This document shows, piece by piece, positions 42,917 through 52,028 of a stretch of DNA of 64,000 nt (the stretch's first letter is position 1; each line of letters opens with the position of its first letter). Source of the DNA: Streptomyces guryensis (GTDB taxonomy: Bacteria > Actinomycetota > Actinomycetes > Streptomycetales > Streptomycetaceae); assembly GCF_021261325.1 (NCBI RefSeq), contig NZ_JAJSBI010000018.1, forward strand, positions 1 to 64,000. The letters are read 5' to 3'. Below the pieces are notes generated by a model. That model was not told the DNA's origin. It searched no databases and saw nothing but the letters and a program-made list of their open reading frames with translations. The position numbers and the translations under genes were made by a program.

Positions 42917-42922
42917 TCCATG

Positions 42923-43810
42923 TCACAGCAGGCCCACGGCCGTGTCGACCGCCGTCTCCACACTGCCCTCGGCCGGGTAGAGCAGCGACCGCCCGACGAC
43001 CATGCCCTGCACGGTCGGCAGCCTGAGGGCCTTGCGCCAGCGCTCGTACGCCTGCGCTTGTGCCTCTGCGGACCCGCCCACCTCGCCGCCGAGCAGGACG
43101 GTCGGCAGCGTGGAGGTCTCCAGGACCTCGCCCATGTCGTCCGGGTCGTCGGTGACGGGGAGCTTCAGCCAGGTGTAGGCGGAGGTGCCGCCCAGGCCCG
43201 CGGCGATCGCGATGGACTTGGTGACGGCCTCGGAGGACAGGTCGTTGACAACCCGGCCGTCGATCCGGCGGGAGAGGAACGGCTCGACGAACAGCGGCAG
43301 CCGGTGCGCGGCCATGTCGTCGATCGCGCGGGCCGTGGACTCCAGCGTGGTCAGCGAGCCCGGGTCGTCGTAGTCGATGCGGAGCAGCAGCTTGCCCGCG
43401 TCGAAGCGGAGCCGGGCGATGTCCTCGGCGCGGTGGCCGGTGAAGCGGTCGTCCATCTCGAAGACGGCGCCCGCCAGGCCCCCACGGTTCATGGAACCCA
43501 TGACGACCTTGTTCTCCAGCACTCCGAGCAGGAGGAGGTCCTCCAGGATGTCCGCGGTGGCCAGCACCCCGTCCACGCCCGGCCGGGACAGCGCGATGCA
43601 CAGGCGCTCCAGCAGCTCGGCGCGGCCGGCCATGGCGAGCCGCCGGTCGCCGACGCCGAGCGCGCCGCGGGCCGGGTGGTCGGCGGCCACGATCATCAGT
43701 CGGCCGCTGTCGCCGATGAGCGGGCGGCGGGTGCGCCGGGCGGCCGCCTCGGCGACGGCCTCGGGATGGCGGGCCCTGACCGAGACGAGGTCGGGGATGC
43801 TGAGGGACAA
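42923..43810 (-). CDS. Cgl0158-type (beta/alpha)8 aldolase-like protein of the iol locus
   Basis: This 295-residue protein starts at TTG 43810 behind GGAGC; no ATG or GTG gives a better fit. It has LMIVAADHPARGALGVGDRRLAMAGRAELLERL, GVDGVLATADILEDLLLLG, GSMNRGGLAGAVFEMDDRFTG, LLLRIDYDDPGSL, LFVEPFLSRRIDG and AYTWLKLPVTDD with a Schiff-base-type Lys. In corynebacteria and streptomycetes this family sits inside iol loci in the place of iolJ, so the 2-deoxy-5-keto-gluconate-6-phosphate aldolase step is the probable role. Its stop is 17 bases from the iolB leader frame. Confidence 0.8.
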   Translation of the reverse strand: MSLSIPDLVSVRARHPEAVAEAAARRTRRPLIGDSGRLMIVAADHPARGALGVGDRRLAMAGRAELLERLCIALSRPGVDGVLATADILEDLLLLGVLENKVVMGSMNRGGLAGAVFEMDDRFTGHRAEDIARLRFDAGKLLLRIDYDDPGSLTTLESTARAIDDMAAHRLPLFVEPFLSRRIDGRVVNDLSSEAVTKSIAIAAGLGGTSAYTWLKLPVTDDPDDMGEVLETSTLPTVLLGGEVGGSAEAQAQAYERWRKALRLPTVQGMVVGRSLLYPAEGSVETAVDTAVGLL

Positions 43811-43824
43811 GGGGAAGCTCCGTT

Positions 43825-44787
43825 TCAGAGGGTGGCTCGCGCGAGGAGGTCCTCGACCTCGGCCTCGGTGGGCATCGCGGAGGAACAGGCGAGACGGGAG
43901 GCGACCAGGGCGCCGGCCGCGTTGGCGTACCGCATGATTTCGGCCAGCTCCCAGCCGGCCAGCAGTCCGTGTACGAGCGAGCCGCCGAAGGCGTCGCCCG
44001 CGCCGAGGCCGTTGGCCACCTCGACCGGCACCGGCGGGACCTCGGCGCTGGTGCCGTCGCGGTGCACCGCGAGGACGCCCTTGGGGCCCTGCTTGACGAC
44101 CGCCAGCTCCACGCCCGCCTCCAGCAGCGCCTCGGCGCAGGCGCGCGGTTCGCGGACACCGGTGGCGACCTCGCACTCGTCCAGGTTGCCGACCGCGACC
44201 GTGGCGTGCCCCAGCGCCTCCGCGTAGTACGGGCGGGCCTCCTCGGGGTCGCGCCAGAACATGGGCCGCCAGTCGAGGTCGAAGACCGTCGTACCCGCCT
44301 TGTCACGCGCCTTGAGGGCGGCGAGCGTGGCGGAGCGGCTGGGCTCCTCGCTCAGGCCGGTGCCGGTGATCCAGAAGACCCGGCTCGCCCTGATGGCGAA
44401 GTAGTCCAGTTCCTCGGAATGTATCTCCAGGTCAGGAGCCTTAGGCTGCCGGTAGAAGTACAGAGGGAAGTCATCCGGAGGGAAGATCTCGCAGAAGGTC
44501 ACCGGGGTCGGGTACGCGGCGACGGGCGCAACCCAGCGGTCGTCGACGCCGAACTCCTTCAGCGCCTCGTGCAGATAGGCGCCGAAGGGATCGTCCCCGG
44601 TGCGGGTGATCACCGCGGTGTTCCGGCCGAGCCGGGCGGCGGCCACCGCCACGTTGGCGGCCGAACCGCCGAGGAACCTGCCGAAGGTCTCGACCCGGGC
44701 CAGGGGCACCCCCGACTGCAGAGGGTAGAGATCGACTCCGATACGGCCCATAGTGATCAAGTCGAAGGACTGGTCTGACTCGGCCAT
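43825..44787 (-). CDS. iolC: 5-dehydro-2-deoxygluconokinase
   Basis: This 320-residue PfkB-family sugar kinase has FDLITMGRIGVDLYPLQSG and FLGGSAANVAVAAARLG (PfkB signature 1), VFWITGTGLSEEPSR, FDLDWRPMFW and VANGLGAGDAFGGSLVHGLL (signature 2, catalytic Asp in GAGDAF). The DLYPLQ motif is specific to IolC. It phosphorylates 2-deoxy-5-keto-gluconate. GAGGAG lies 8 bases before the ATG. It is the first gene of the leftward iol operon, divergent from the importer genes across a 294-bp regulatory gap. Confidence 0.94.
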   Translation of the reverse strand: MAESDQSFDLITMGRIGVDLYPLQSGVPLARVETFGRFLGGSAANVAVAAARLGRNTAVITRTGDDPFGAYLHEALKEFGVDDRWVAPVAAYPTPVTFCEIFPPDDFPLYFYRQPKAPDLEIHSEELDYFAIRASRVFWITGTGLSEEPSRSATLAALKARDKAGTTVFDLDWRPMFWRDPEEARPYYAEALGHATVAVGNLDECEVATGVREPRACAEALLEAGVELAVVKQGPKGVLAVHRDGTSAEVPPVPVEVANGLGAGDAFGGSLVHGLLAGWELAEIMRYANAAGALVASRLACSSAMPTEAEVEDLLARATL

Positions 44788-44846
44788 GCGCGACGCTCCT
44801 CGAGCTGGTCTGGGGATGCGGGTCCCAGAGGGCCTGCCGCCCCCCA

Positions 44847-44876
44847 GGTTTAGGCCGCGAAGGGTGACACTGTCAA
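44847..44876 (-). promoter_or_regulatory. iolC promoter
   Basis: On the minus strand TTGACA (44876-44871), an 18-bp spacer and TAAACC (44852-44847) point at iolC, 60 bp away. The -35 box lies inside the left operator copy. Confidence 0.55.
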
Positions 44877-44884
44877 TAGTTTGT
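44870..44884 (+). promoter_or_regulatory. Inositol operator, left copy
   Basis: CTGTCAATAGTTTGT. It matches the reverse complement of the right copy (44921-44935) at 14 of 15 bases and overlaps the iolC -35 box. Likely target of the locus GntR protein. Confidence 0.6.
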
Positions 44885-44920
44885 ACTTACATTCGGACTA
44901 GCTCGTGAAATGATGTCTTA

Positions 44921-44935
44921 ACAAAGTATTGACAG
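44921..44935 (-). promoter_or_regulatory. Inositol operator, right copy
   Basis: Minus strand CTGTCAATACTTTGT, inverted relative to the left copy with 36 bp between them. It overlaps the -35 box of the importer promoter. Confidence 0.6.
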
Positions 44936-44957
44936 CGGGCGCGGCCAGGGGTTTGAT
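44929..44957 (+). promoter_or_regulatory. Importer operon promoter
   Basis: TTGACA (44929-44934), 17-bp spacer, TTTGAT (44952-44957), giving a leader of about 120 nt before the binding-protein gene. Confidence 0.5.
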
Positions 44958-45081
44958 CCCGTCCCAGGCAGACCGCCGCGTTTGCGGCAGACGACCCGGG
45001 CATGCCAAGATCCCGGGCCGCTGGATCATCTTGATCCCCCTCTCCCTTTCCCCCGCAACGCACAGTGAGGTGCCAGGAAAG

Positions 45082-46101
45082 ATGGACCGCTCTTCTCACC
45101 CCCGCTCCCGCAGAATCGCCCCCGTTGTCGCGGTGGCCGCAGCGGCTGCCCTCACCCTCGCCGGCTGCTCCAGCAGCTCCGGCGGCAAGAAGTCCGAGGA
45201 GGGCGGCGCCAACGCATCGGCAGGCAAGGCGACCACGCCTCGGATGACGGTCGCGCTGGTCACGCACCAGTCGCCCGGCGACACCTTCTGGGACATCGTC
45301 CGCAAGGGTGCCGAGGCCGCCGCGGCCAAGGACAACATCAAGCTGATCTACTCGTCCGACCCGAACGCGGGCAACCAGTCCAACCTGGTGCAGAACGCGA
45401 TCGACCAGAAGGTCGACGGCATCGCGATCACCCTCGCCAAGCCGGACGCCCTCAAGGCCGTCGTCGGCAAGGCGAAGTCGGCCAACATACCCGTGGTGGG
45501 CCTCAACTCCGGTGTCAGCGACTGGAAGAAGCTCGGCCTGATGGAGTTCTTCGGCCAGGACGAGTCCGTGGCCGGCGAGGCGTTCGGCAAGAAGCTCAAC
45601 GACCTCGGTGCCAAGCACACCGTCTGTGTCATCCAGGAGCAGGGCAACGTCGGCCTGACCCAGCGCTGCGACGGCGTGAAGAAGACCTTCTCCGGCAAGA
45701 CCGACGTCCTCTACGTCAACGGCACGGACATGCCGTCGGTGAAGTCGACGATCACCGCCAAGCTGAAGCAGGACTCCTCCATCGACTACGTCACCGCCCT
45801 CGGCGCCCCGTACGCGCTGACCGCGGTGCAGTCGGTCTCGGACGCCGGCAGCAAGGCCAAGATCGCCACCTTCGACCTCAACAAGGACCTGACGACCGCC
45901 ATCAGCAAGGGCACGATCCAGTTCGCGGTGGACCAGCAGCCCTACCTCCAGGGCTACCTGGCGATCGACTCGCTGTGGCTGTACAAGAACAACGGCAACT
46001 ACATGGGCGGCGGTGAGCAGCCGGTGCTGACCGGCCCGGCCTTCGTCGACAAGTCCAATGTCGACGCCGTCTCCAAGTTCGCCGCCAACGGAACCCGGTG
46101 A
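45082..46101 (+). CDS. Inositol/ribose-type ABC substrate-binding lipoprotein
   Basis: This 339-residue lipoprotein (LTLAGC, Cys29) has the periplasmic-binding-protein type 4 fold: MTVALVTHQSPGDTFWDIVRKGAEAAA, SNLVQNAIDQKVDGIAITLAKPD, IPVVGLNSGVSDW, VCVIQEQGNVGLTQRCDGVKK, and IQFAVDQQPYLQGYLAIDSLWL at the C-terminus. It starts at ATG 45082 (AGGAAAG upstream); the longer open frame has no signal peptide at its own start. It is divergent from iolC and followed by permease, ATPase, isomerase and dehydrogenase genes, so myo-inositol is the expected ligand. Confidence 0.9.
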   Translation: MDRSSHPRSRRIAPVVAVAAAAALTLAGCSSSSGGKKSEEGGANASAGKATTPRMTVALVTHQSPGDTFWDIVRKGAEAAAAKDNIKLIYSSDPNAGNQSNLVQNAIDQKVDGIAITLAKPDALKAVVGKAKSANIPVVGLNSGVSDWKKLGLMEFFGQDESVAGEAFGKKLNDLGAKHTVCVIQEQGNVGLTQRCDGVKKTFSGKTDVLYVNGTDMPSVKSTITAKLKQDSSIDYVTALGAPYALTAVQSVSDAGSKAKIATFDLNKDLTTAISKGTIQFAVDQQPYLQGYLAIDSLWLYKNNGNYMGGGEQPVLTGPAFVDKSNVDAVSKFAANGTR

Positions 46102-46106
46102 TCAGT

Positions 46107-47177
46107 ATGACCCAGCATGCCGAGCCGGCGGTGACTTCACCGCCGGCCCCCGGCCCCCAGGAGACCGACGGGCGGACGGCTGAACGGCCCCTGGTCGTGC
46201 GGCTGTTGGCCCGCCCTGAGGTGGGTGTCTTCCTCGGCGCGGTCGCGGTGTACGTGTTCTTCCTGATCTCGGCGCCGCCGGTGCGTGACGCCAGTTCGAT
46301 GGCGAACATCCTCTACCAGTCCTCCACCCTGGGCATCGTGACGATCCCGGTGGCGCTGTTGATGATCGGCGGGGAGTTCGACCTGTCGGCGGGTGTCGGG
46401 GTGATCACCTCGGCGCTGACCGCGGCCATGATCAGCTACCAGCTCACCATGAACGTGTGGGTGGGTGTGATCGCCGCGCTGGTCGTCTCGCTGGCGATCG
46501 GCTTCTTCAACGGCTGGATGGTCGTCAAGACCGGGCTGCCCAGCTTCCTGGTCACCCTGGGCACCTTCCTGATCCTGCAGGGCGTCAACCTCGCGGTGAC
46601 CAAGCTGGTCACCGGCAACGTCGCCACCGACGACATCAGCAACATGGACGGCTTCGACCAGGCCAGGAAGGTCTTCGCCTCCAGCTTCGACATCGGCGGC
46701 GTGCAGGTGAAGATCACCGTGTTCTGGTGGCTGCTGTTCGCGGCGATCGCGACCTGGGTGCTCCTGCGCACCAGGTACGGCAACTGGACCTTCGCGGTCG
46801 GCGGCAACAAGGACTCCGCCCGTGCGGTCGGCGTGCCCGTCGCGTTCACGAAGATCTCGCTGTTCATGCTGGTCGGCTTCGGTGCCTGGTTCGTGGGCAT
46901 GCACCAGCTGTTCACGTTCAACACCGTGCAGTCCGGTGAGGGCGTCGGCATCGAGCTGATCTACATCTCCGGCGCGGTGATCGGCGGCTGCCTGCTGACC
47001 GGCGGCTACGGCTCGGCGATCGGCCCGGTCTTCGGCGCGTTCATGTTCGGCATGGTCCAGCAGGGCATCGTCTACGCCGGCTGGAACCCCGACTGGTTCA
47101 AGGCCTTCCTCGGCGTCATGCTCCTGGGTGCCGTCCTGATCAATCTGTGGGTCCAGCGCACCATGACCCGAAGGTGA
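46107..47177 (+). CDS. Inositol/ribose-type ABC permease
   Basis: A CUT2-type permease of 356 residues (359 if GTG 46098, which overlaps the upstream stop, is used). About ten hydrophobic segments are visible, with LMIGGEFDLSAGVGVITSALTAAMI (the family's xGGIDLSVG-like motif, here with Glu), GLPSFLVTLGTFLILQGV, FAVGGNKDSARAVGVPVAFTKI and VIGGCLLTGGYGSAIGPVFGAFMFGMVQQG. It forms the membrane channel of the importer together with the ATPase downstream. Confidence 0.9.
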   Translation: MTQHAEPAVTSPPAPGPQETDGRTAERPLVVRLLARPEVGVFLGAVAVYVFFLISAPPVRDASSMANILYQSSTLGIVTIPVALLMIGGEFDLSAGVGVITSALTAAMISYQLTMNVWVGVIAALVVSLAIGFFNGWMVVKTGLPSFLVTLGTFLILQGVNLAVTKLVTGNVATDDISNMDGFDQARKVFASSFDIGGVQVKITVFWWLLFAAIATWVLLRTRYGNWTFAVGGNKDSARAVGVPVAFTKISLFMLVGFGAWFVGMHQLFTFNTVQSGEGVGIELIYISGAVIGGCLLTGGYGSAIGPVFGAFMFGMVQQGIVYAGWNPDWFKAFLGVMLLGAVLINLWVQRTMTRR

Positions 47178-47182
47178 ATGCG

Positions 47183-48097
<915 letters not shown>

Positions 48098-48098
48098 C

Positions 48099-49001
48099 AT
48101 GGCAGGTGCTCTGGACCGCATCCGGGTCGGATCGGCCCCCGACTCCTGGGGCGTCTGGTTCCCGGACGACCCCCGGCAGGTGCCCTGGGAACGCTTCCTC
48201 GACGAGGTCGCCGAGGCCGGCTACCCGTGGATCGAGCTGGGCCCGTACGGCTATCTGCCGACCGACCCGGCCCGCCTCACCGACGAGATCAACAGGCGTG
48301 ACCTGAAGGTCTCGGCGGGTACGGTCTTCACCGGCCTGCACCGCGGCCCCTCCGTGTGGGAGTCGACCTGGGAGCACGTCAGCCAGGTCGCCGCGCTCAC
48401 CCAGGCGATGGGCGCCAAGCATCTCGTCGTCATCCCGTCCTTCTGGCGGGACGACAAGACCGCCGAGATCCTGGAGCCGTCGGAGCTGACCGGCGAGCAG
48501 TGGGCATACCTCACCAAGGGCATGGAGCGGCTCGGCCACGAGGTGCAGGAGACGTACGGCCTGGACATCGTCGTGCACCCGCACGCCGACACCCACATCG
48601 ACACCGAGGACCACGTCGAGCGCTTCCTCGACTCGACCGACTCCGAACTGGTCAACCTCTGCCTGGACACCGGGCACTACGCCTACTGCGGCGGCGACAG
48701 CGTCAAGCTGATCGAGACCTACGGCGAACGCATCGGCTATCTGCATCTCAAGCAGGTCGACCCGGAGATCCTCGCTGACGTACGGTCCAAGGGCACACCG
48801 TTCGGACCTGCCGTGGCGCAGGGGGTGATGTGCGAACCGCCCGTCGGCGTCCCCGAGTTGGGGCCCGTGATGGAGGCCGCGCAGAAGCTCGGCGTGGAAC
48901 TGTTCGCCATCGTCGAGCAGGACATGTACCCGTGTGAGCCGGACAAGCCGCTGCCGATCGCGGTGCGCACCCGCAAGTTCCTGAGGTCCTGCGGCGCCTG
49001 A
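48099..49001 (+). CDS. Xylose-isomerase-like TIM-barrel protein, IolE/IolH type
   Basis: This 300-residue sugar isomerase/epimerase-fold protein has IRVGSAPDSWGVWFPDDP, YPWIELGPYGYLP (first metal Glu region), LVVIPSFWRDD, LDIVVHPHADTHIDTE, LVNLCLDTGHYAYCG (metal Asp/His), YLHLKQVD and FAIVEQDMYP (last metal Glu). The inosose dehydratase step (scyllo-inosose to the trione) must be present for the pathway, and no other gene here can do it. IolE is therefore the likely role; IolH or IolI are alternatives. It starts one base after the ATPase gene. Confidence 0.82.
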   Translation: MAGALDRIRVGSAPDSWGVWFPDDPRQVPWERFLDEVAEAGYPWIELGPYGYLPTDPARLTDEINRRDLKVSAGTVFTGLHRGPSVWESTWEHVSQVAALTQAMGAKHLVVIPSFWRDDKTAEILEPSELTGEQWAYLTKGMERLGHEVQETYGLDIVVHPHADTHIDTEDHVERFLDSTDSELVNLCLDTGHYAYCGGDSVKLIETYGERIGYLHLKQVDPEILADVRSKGTPFGPAVAQGVMCEPPVGVPELGPVMEAAQKLGVELFAIVEQDMYPCEPDKPLPIAVRTRKFLRSCGA

Positions 49002-49025
49002 CCCTCCGAAGGGGGACGAACGACC

Positions 49026-50063
49026 ATGGCTCGGCAAGGAACACTGCAGGTCGCGGTCGTCGGCACCGGCAAGATGGGTGCCGACCACGTCCGCCGTGTC
49101 CAGGAGGTCATCAGCGGGGCCAGGGTGACCGCCGTCGTGGACGTCGATGCGGAACGCGCCAAGGACGTCGCGGCCCGTATCGACGGCTGCACCGCCTACT
49201 CCGATCCGGCCGCCGCCATGGCGGCGGCCGACGTCGACGCCGTGCTGATCGCCTCCCCGGGGCCCGCCCACGAGGCGGCCCTGCTGACGGCGTTCGAGCA
49301 CGATCTGCCCGTGCTGTGCGAGAAGCCGCTGACACCGGACGCGGCCTCCGCGCTGCGGGTGCTGGAAGCGGAGCAGAAGCTGGGCCGCCGCCGGGTCCAG
49401 GTCGGGTTCATGCGGCGCTACGACGCCGAATACATGAAGCTCAAGTCCCTTCTGAACACAGGTCAGTTGGGGCGGCCGCTGATGCTGCACAACCGACACC
49501 GCAACCTCGCCTCCCCGCCCGGCTGGCGCAGCGAGATGCTCATCAACGACTCCGTCGTGCACGAGATGGACGTGACGCGCTGGCTGCTCGGCCAGGAGAT
49601 CACCGCCGTCACGGTCCTGCGCCCGACACCGTCCGCGAACGCACCGGAGGGGGTGCAGGACCCGCAGTTCGTCGTCTTCGAGACCGACGGCGGCACGATC
49701 GTCGACGTCGAGATCTTCGTCAACTGCGGCTTCGGCTACCAGGTCCAGGCCGAGGTGGTCTGCGAACGCGGCACCGCCCGCATCGGCGACGGCCACGCCA
49801 TGGTCACCAACATGGCCGGCCGCTGGGGCGGCACCATCATCCAGGACTACATCGAACGCTTCGCCGACGCCTACGACCGCGAGGTCCAGGCATGGGTCGA
49901 CGCCACCCGCCGCGGTGAGGTCGTCGGCCCGAGCGTGTGGGACGGCTACGCCGTCGCCGCGGTGTGCGAGGCGGGCGTGCGGGCGCTGGAGGAGGGCGGC
50001 AGGGTGGCGGTGGAGCTGGTCGAGCGGCCGGCTCTGTACGACATCAGCCGATCGCCCGGCTGA
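49026..50063 (+). CDS. iolG: Inositol 2-dehydrogenase (Gfo/Idh/MocA)
   Basis: This 345-residue protein has the Rossmann start QVAVVGTGKMGADHVRRV, the LCEKPLTPD active-site Lys motif (EKP), QVGFMRRYDAEYMKLKSLL and INDSVVHEMDVTRWLLG with the catalytic His (HEMD). It oxidises myo-inositol to 2-keto-myo-inositol with NAD and is the first enzyme of the pathway. It is the last gene of the rightward importer operon and its end overlaps the convergent GNAT gene by 20 bp. Confidence 0.9.
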   Translation: MARQGTLQVAVVGTGKMGADHVRRVQEVISGARVTAVVDVDAERAKDVAARIDGCTAYSDPAAAMAAADVDAVLIASPGPAHEAALLTAFEHDLPVLCEKPLTPDAASALRVLEAEQKLGRRRVQVGFMRRYDAEYMKLKSLLNTGQLGRPLMLHNRHRNLASPPGWRSEMLINDSVVHEMDVTRWLLGQEITAVTVLRPTPSANAPEGVQDPQFVVFETDGGTIVDVEIFVNCGFGYQVQAEVVCERGTARIGDGHAMVTNMAGRWGGTIIQDYIERFADAYDREVQAWVDATRRGEVVGPSVWDGYAVAAVCEAGVRALEEGGRVAVELVERPALYDISRSPG

Positions 50064-50499
50064 ACACCACCCGGTCCTCGCCGGGACCGTTGTAGTCCTC
50101 CACCACGCGGACGTCGAAGCCCAGACTGCGGTGGAAGGCCGTGGACCCCTTGTTGCCCAGGCTTGTGACGGCCTTCAGCCGGACGGCCCCCTGCCGACGC
50201 GCGGCCTCGGCAAAGGCGCCGTACAGGTCGCGCCCCAGACCGCTGCCGCGGGCGTCGTCCCGCGTCGCGATCAGATGCACGTATCCGGTGCCGCCAGGCG
50301 TGACGAAGCCGATCAGATACCCGAGAACGCCGTCGTCGGAACGAGCGACCAGACAGGTCTCGCCGAACTCCTGCACCAGGGCCAGAAGATGGAGATCCCG
50401 GAGATCCCGTTCGCCCCAGTAGCGGGAGTGGTCGGCGAGGACCTGCTGGATGTCGGTGACGTGCGCGGGGGCGATGCGTGCGGCCATGGCGCCGATCAT
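50044..50499 (-). CDS. GNAT family N-acetyltransferase
   Basis: This 151-residue GNAT protein has IAPAHVTDIQQVLADHS, CLVARSDDGVLGYLIGFV, GTGYVHLIATRDDARGSGLGRDLYGAFAEAA (the acetyl-CoA pyrophosphate loop RGSGLG) and NKGSTAFHRSLGFDVRV. The open frame continues upstream to 50595, but there it reads a relic of a glycosyltransferase out of frame, so I start at ATG 50499 (ATG 50487 is also possible). No strong ribosome site is visible for either. Substrate unknown. Confidence 0.82.
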   Translation of the reverse strand: MIGAMAARIAPAHVTDIQQVLADHSRYWGERDLRDLHLLALVQEFGETCLVARSDDGVLGYLIGFVTPGGTGYVHLIATRDDARGSGLGRDLYGAFAEAARRQGAVRLKAVTSLGNKGSTAFHRSLGFDVRVVEDYNGPGEDRVVFSRAIG

Positions 50500-50524
50500 C
50501 GCAGAGCCATGGCCGTGCCGGCGG

Positions 50525-50608
50525 GACGAGGGTGTCGTCGTCCGTGAAGGCGACGAGGGGTCCGCAGGCGCGCGCCAGCCCTCCGCGCCCCGCAAGTCCT
50601 CCCACCGG
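50525..50608 (-). pseudogene. 84-bp mosaic relic of GT2 glycosyltransferase genes
   Basis: Read on the minus strand, 50608-50585 is identical (24 of 24) to 31339-31362 in the third GT2 gene, encoding RWEDLRGA. One base later, 50583-50525 matches 30454-30512 in the second GT2 gene at 57 of 59 positions, encoding LARACGPLVAFTDDDTLV. In a real GT2 gene these two motifs are about 80 residues apart. The relic therefore looks like an internally deleted GT2 paralogue, or a recombinant of the two genes, left between two unrelated genes. Confidence 0.7.
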
Positions 50609-50616
50609 CGGTTTGC

Positions 50617-51633
50617 CTACACCCGGGTCCGCGGCCGCGGTGCGAACCCCGCCGCCCGGTAGCTCTCGTCGATCAGCGTCATCGTCGCCACCGCGTCGTC
50701 CGGATCCAGCGGCAACGGGGTGCCCTCCCGCACGCGTCCTGCGAACGCCTCCAACTGGTATGTGTACGAGGACCGGATGCCGAGGTGCTCCGTGCGCTCG
50801 CCGTCCGCCGTGCGGACCACGATGCGGTCGTCCACCTGGGGGAGGACGAAGTTCGGGGCCAGTGCCTCGCCCCGGCTGCCGATGATCCGGCAGCTCATCT
50901 CCAGCTTGTCGTACGCCATGTGGCAGCAGGCGGAGCCGGTGGCACCGTTCGGGAAGGCCAGGTCGGCGTCCAGCCATTCGTCGACGCCGGGTGCGCCCGC
51001 ACGCTCCCCGCCGCGGGCCGAGACGAGGCGGGGAGCGCCGCCGGCCCGGGGCGCCAGCATCCGCTGGGCGTGCAGGCTGTAGCAGCCCAGGTCCATCACG
51101 GCGCCGCCGGCCAGCGGCAGGGACCAGCGCGGGTCGGCGTCGGCCGGAGCCTGGATGGCGACCATGGTCTCCACCCGCTGCAGTTCGCCCAGTTCGCCGC
51201 TCTCCAGGAGTTCGTGCAGGCGGCTGGTGACCGGGTGGAAGAGGTAGTGGAATGCCTCCATGAAGACCGTGCCGGCCTTCGCCGCCGCCTCCCGCACCTC
51301 GGCGGCCTCCTCGGCGTTGCTCGCCGACGGCTTCTCGCTCAGCACATGCTTGCCGGCCGCGAGGGCGGCCAGGTTCCACGGGCCGTGCAGACCGTTGGCG
51401 AGCGGGTTGTAGACGACCTCGACCTCGGGGTCGGCCAACAGGGCGGCGTAGGAGTTCGCGACCCGCTCCACGCCGTGCTCGGCGGCGAAGGCCTCGGCGC
51501 GGGACCGGTCGCGGGCGGCCACGGCGACCAGGCGGTGCCCGGTGGTGCGGGCCGGGCCGATCAGGGCGCGTTCGGTGATCCGGGCGGCGCCCAGGACGCC
51601 GATGCGCAGGGGTTCGCGGGCCGGTTCGCTCAT
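50617..51633 (-). CDS. Gfo/Idh/MocA family oxidoreductase
   Basis: This 338-residue protein has the Rossmann motif RIGVLGAARITERALIGPAR, VYNPLANGLHGPWNLAALAAGKHVLSEKPSASN (EKP Lys), VFMEAFHYLFHPVTSRLHELL and GGAVMDLGCYSLHAQRML. The AARI start and EAFHY motif resemble dihydrodiol/xylose dehydrogenase-type members more than IolG. ATG 51633 has GAGGAGAAA upstream. It may oxidise an aldose or inositol isomer for the neighbouring pathway. Confidence 0.88.
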   Translation of the reverse strand: MSEPAREPLRIGVLGAARITERALIGPARTTGHRLVAVAARDRSRAEAFAAEHGVERVANSYAALLADPEVEVVYNPLANGLHGPWNLAALAAGKHVLSEKPSASNAEEAAEVREAAAKAGTVFMEAFHYLFHPVTSRLHELLESGELGELQRVETMVAIQAPADADPRWSLPLAGGAVMDLGCYSLHAQRMLAPRAGGAPRLVSARGGERAGAPGVDEWLDADLAFPNGATGSACCHMAYDKLEMSCRIIGSRGEALAPNFVLPQVDDRIVVRTADGERTEHLGIRSSYTYQLEAFAGRVREGTPLPLDPDDAVATMTLIDESYRAAGFAPRPRTRV

Positions 51634-52028
51634 GACGTCGGTTTCTCCTCTGTCCGGTCGTGCAGGGTCAGTGTGCCGCGGGCGGGCGGAAGTGGCGGCG
51701 GGCAGGTCCTGGGCGTGGGCGACGGTGCGCTCGATCAGTTCGAAGAGGCCGCTCGGTCCGGCTCCCCTGACGACCACACCCCGCTCGCCGCGTAACCGCC
51801 CGCCGGGCAGGGCGGGTTCACGTTCGCGGGTGTCGGCGTGCGGCCGGGACATCTCGCCGGTGCTCACAAGCGTTGCGCCTCGTTCGGTCCGACGTGTGGG
51901 GACCTCATGGTCGTACGAGGAGATCTGGTGGTCGTGGCCGACAGGGGCAACGTGGCGATTCGCGCACTCGTGCTCCGGGCGCCGGAGGCCGGCCCGCGCC
52001 CGGAGCACGAGAGAGAGGGGGCCGCAGC
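51634..52028. other. 395-bp stretch without a confident gene
   Basis: The minus-strand frame upstream of the preceding gene stays open here and part of it looks coding-like (GLFELIERTVAHAQDLPAA), but it has no recognisable family, start or ribosome site. It may be the tail of a lost gene. On the plus strand a short frame from 51907 is likewise unsupported. Confidence 0.4.

Noticed and set aside
50500..50595. GNAT protein with a 32-residue N-terminal extension
   Set aside because: The extension is an out-of-frame reading of the GT2 relic and has no acetyltransferase features.
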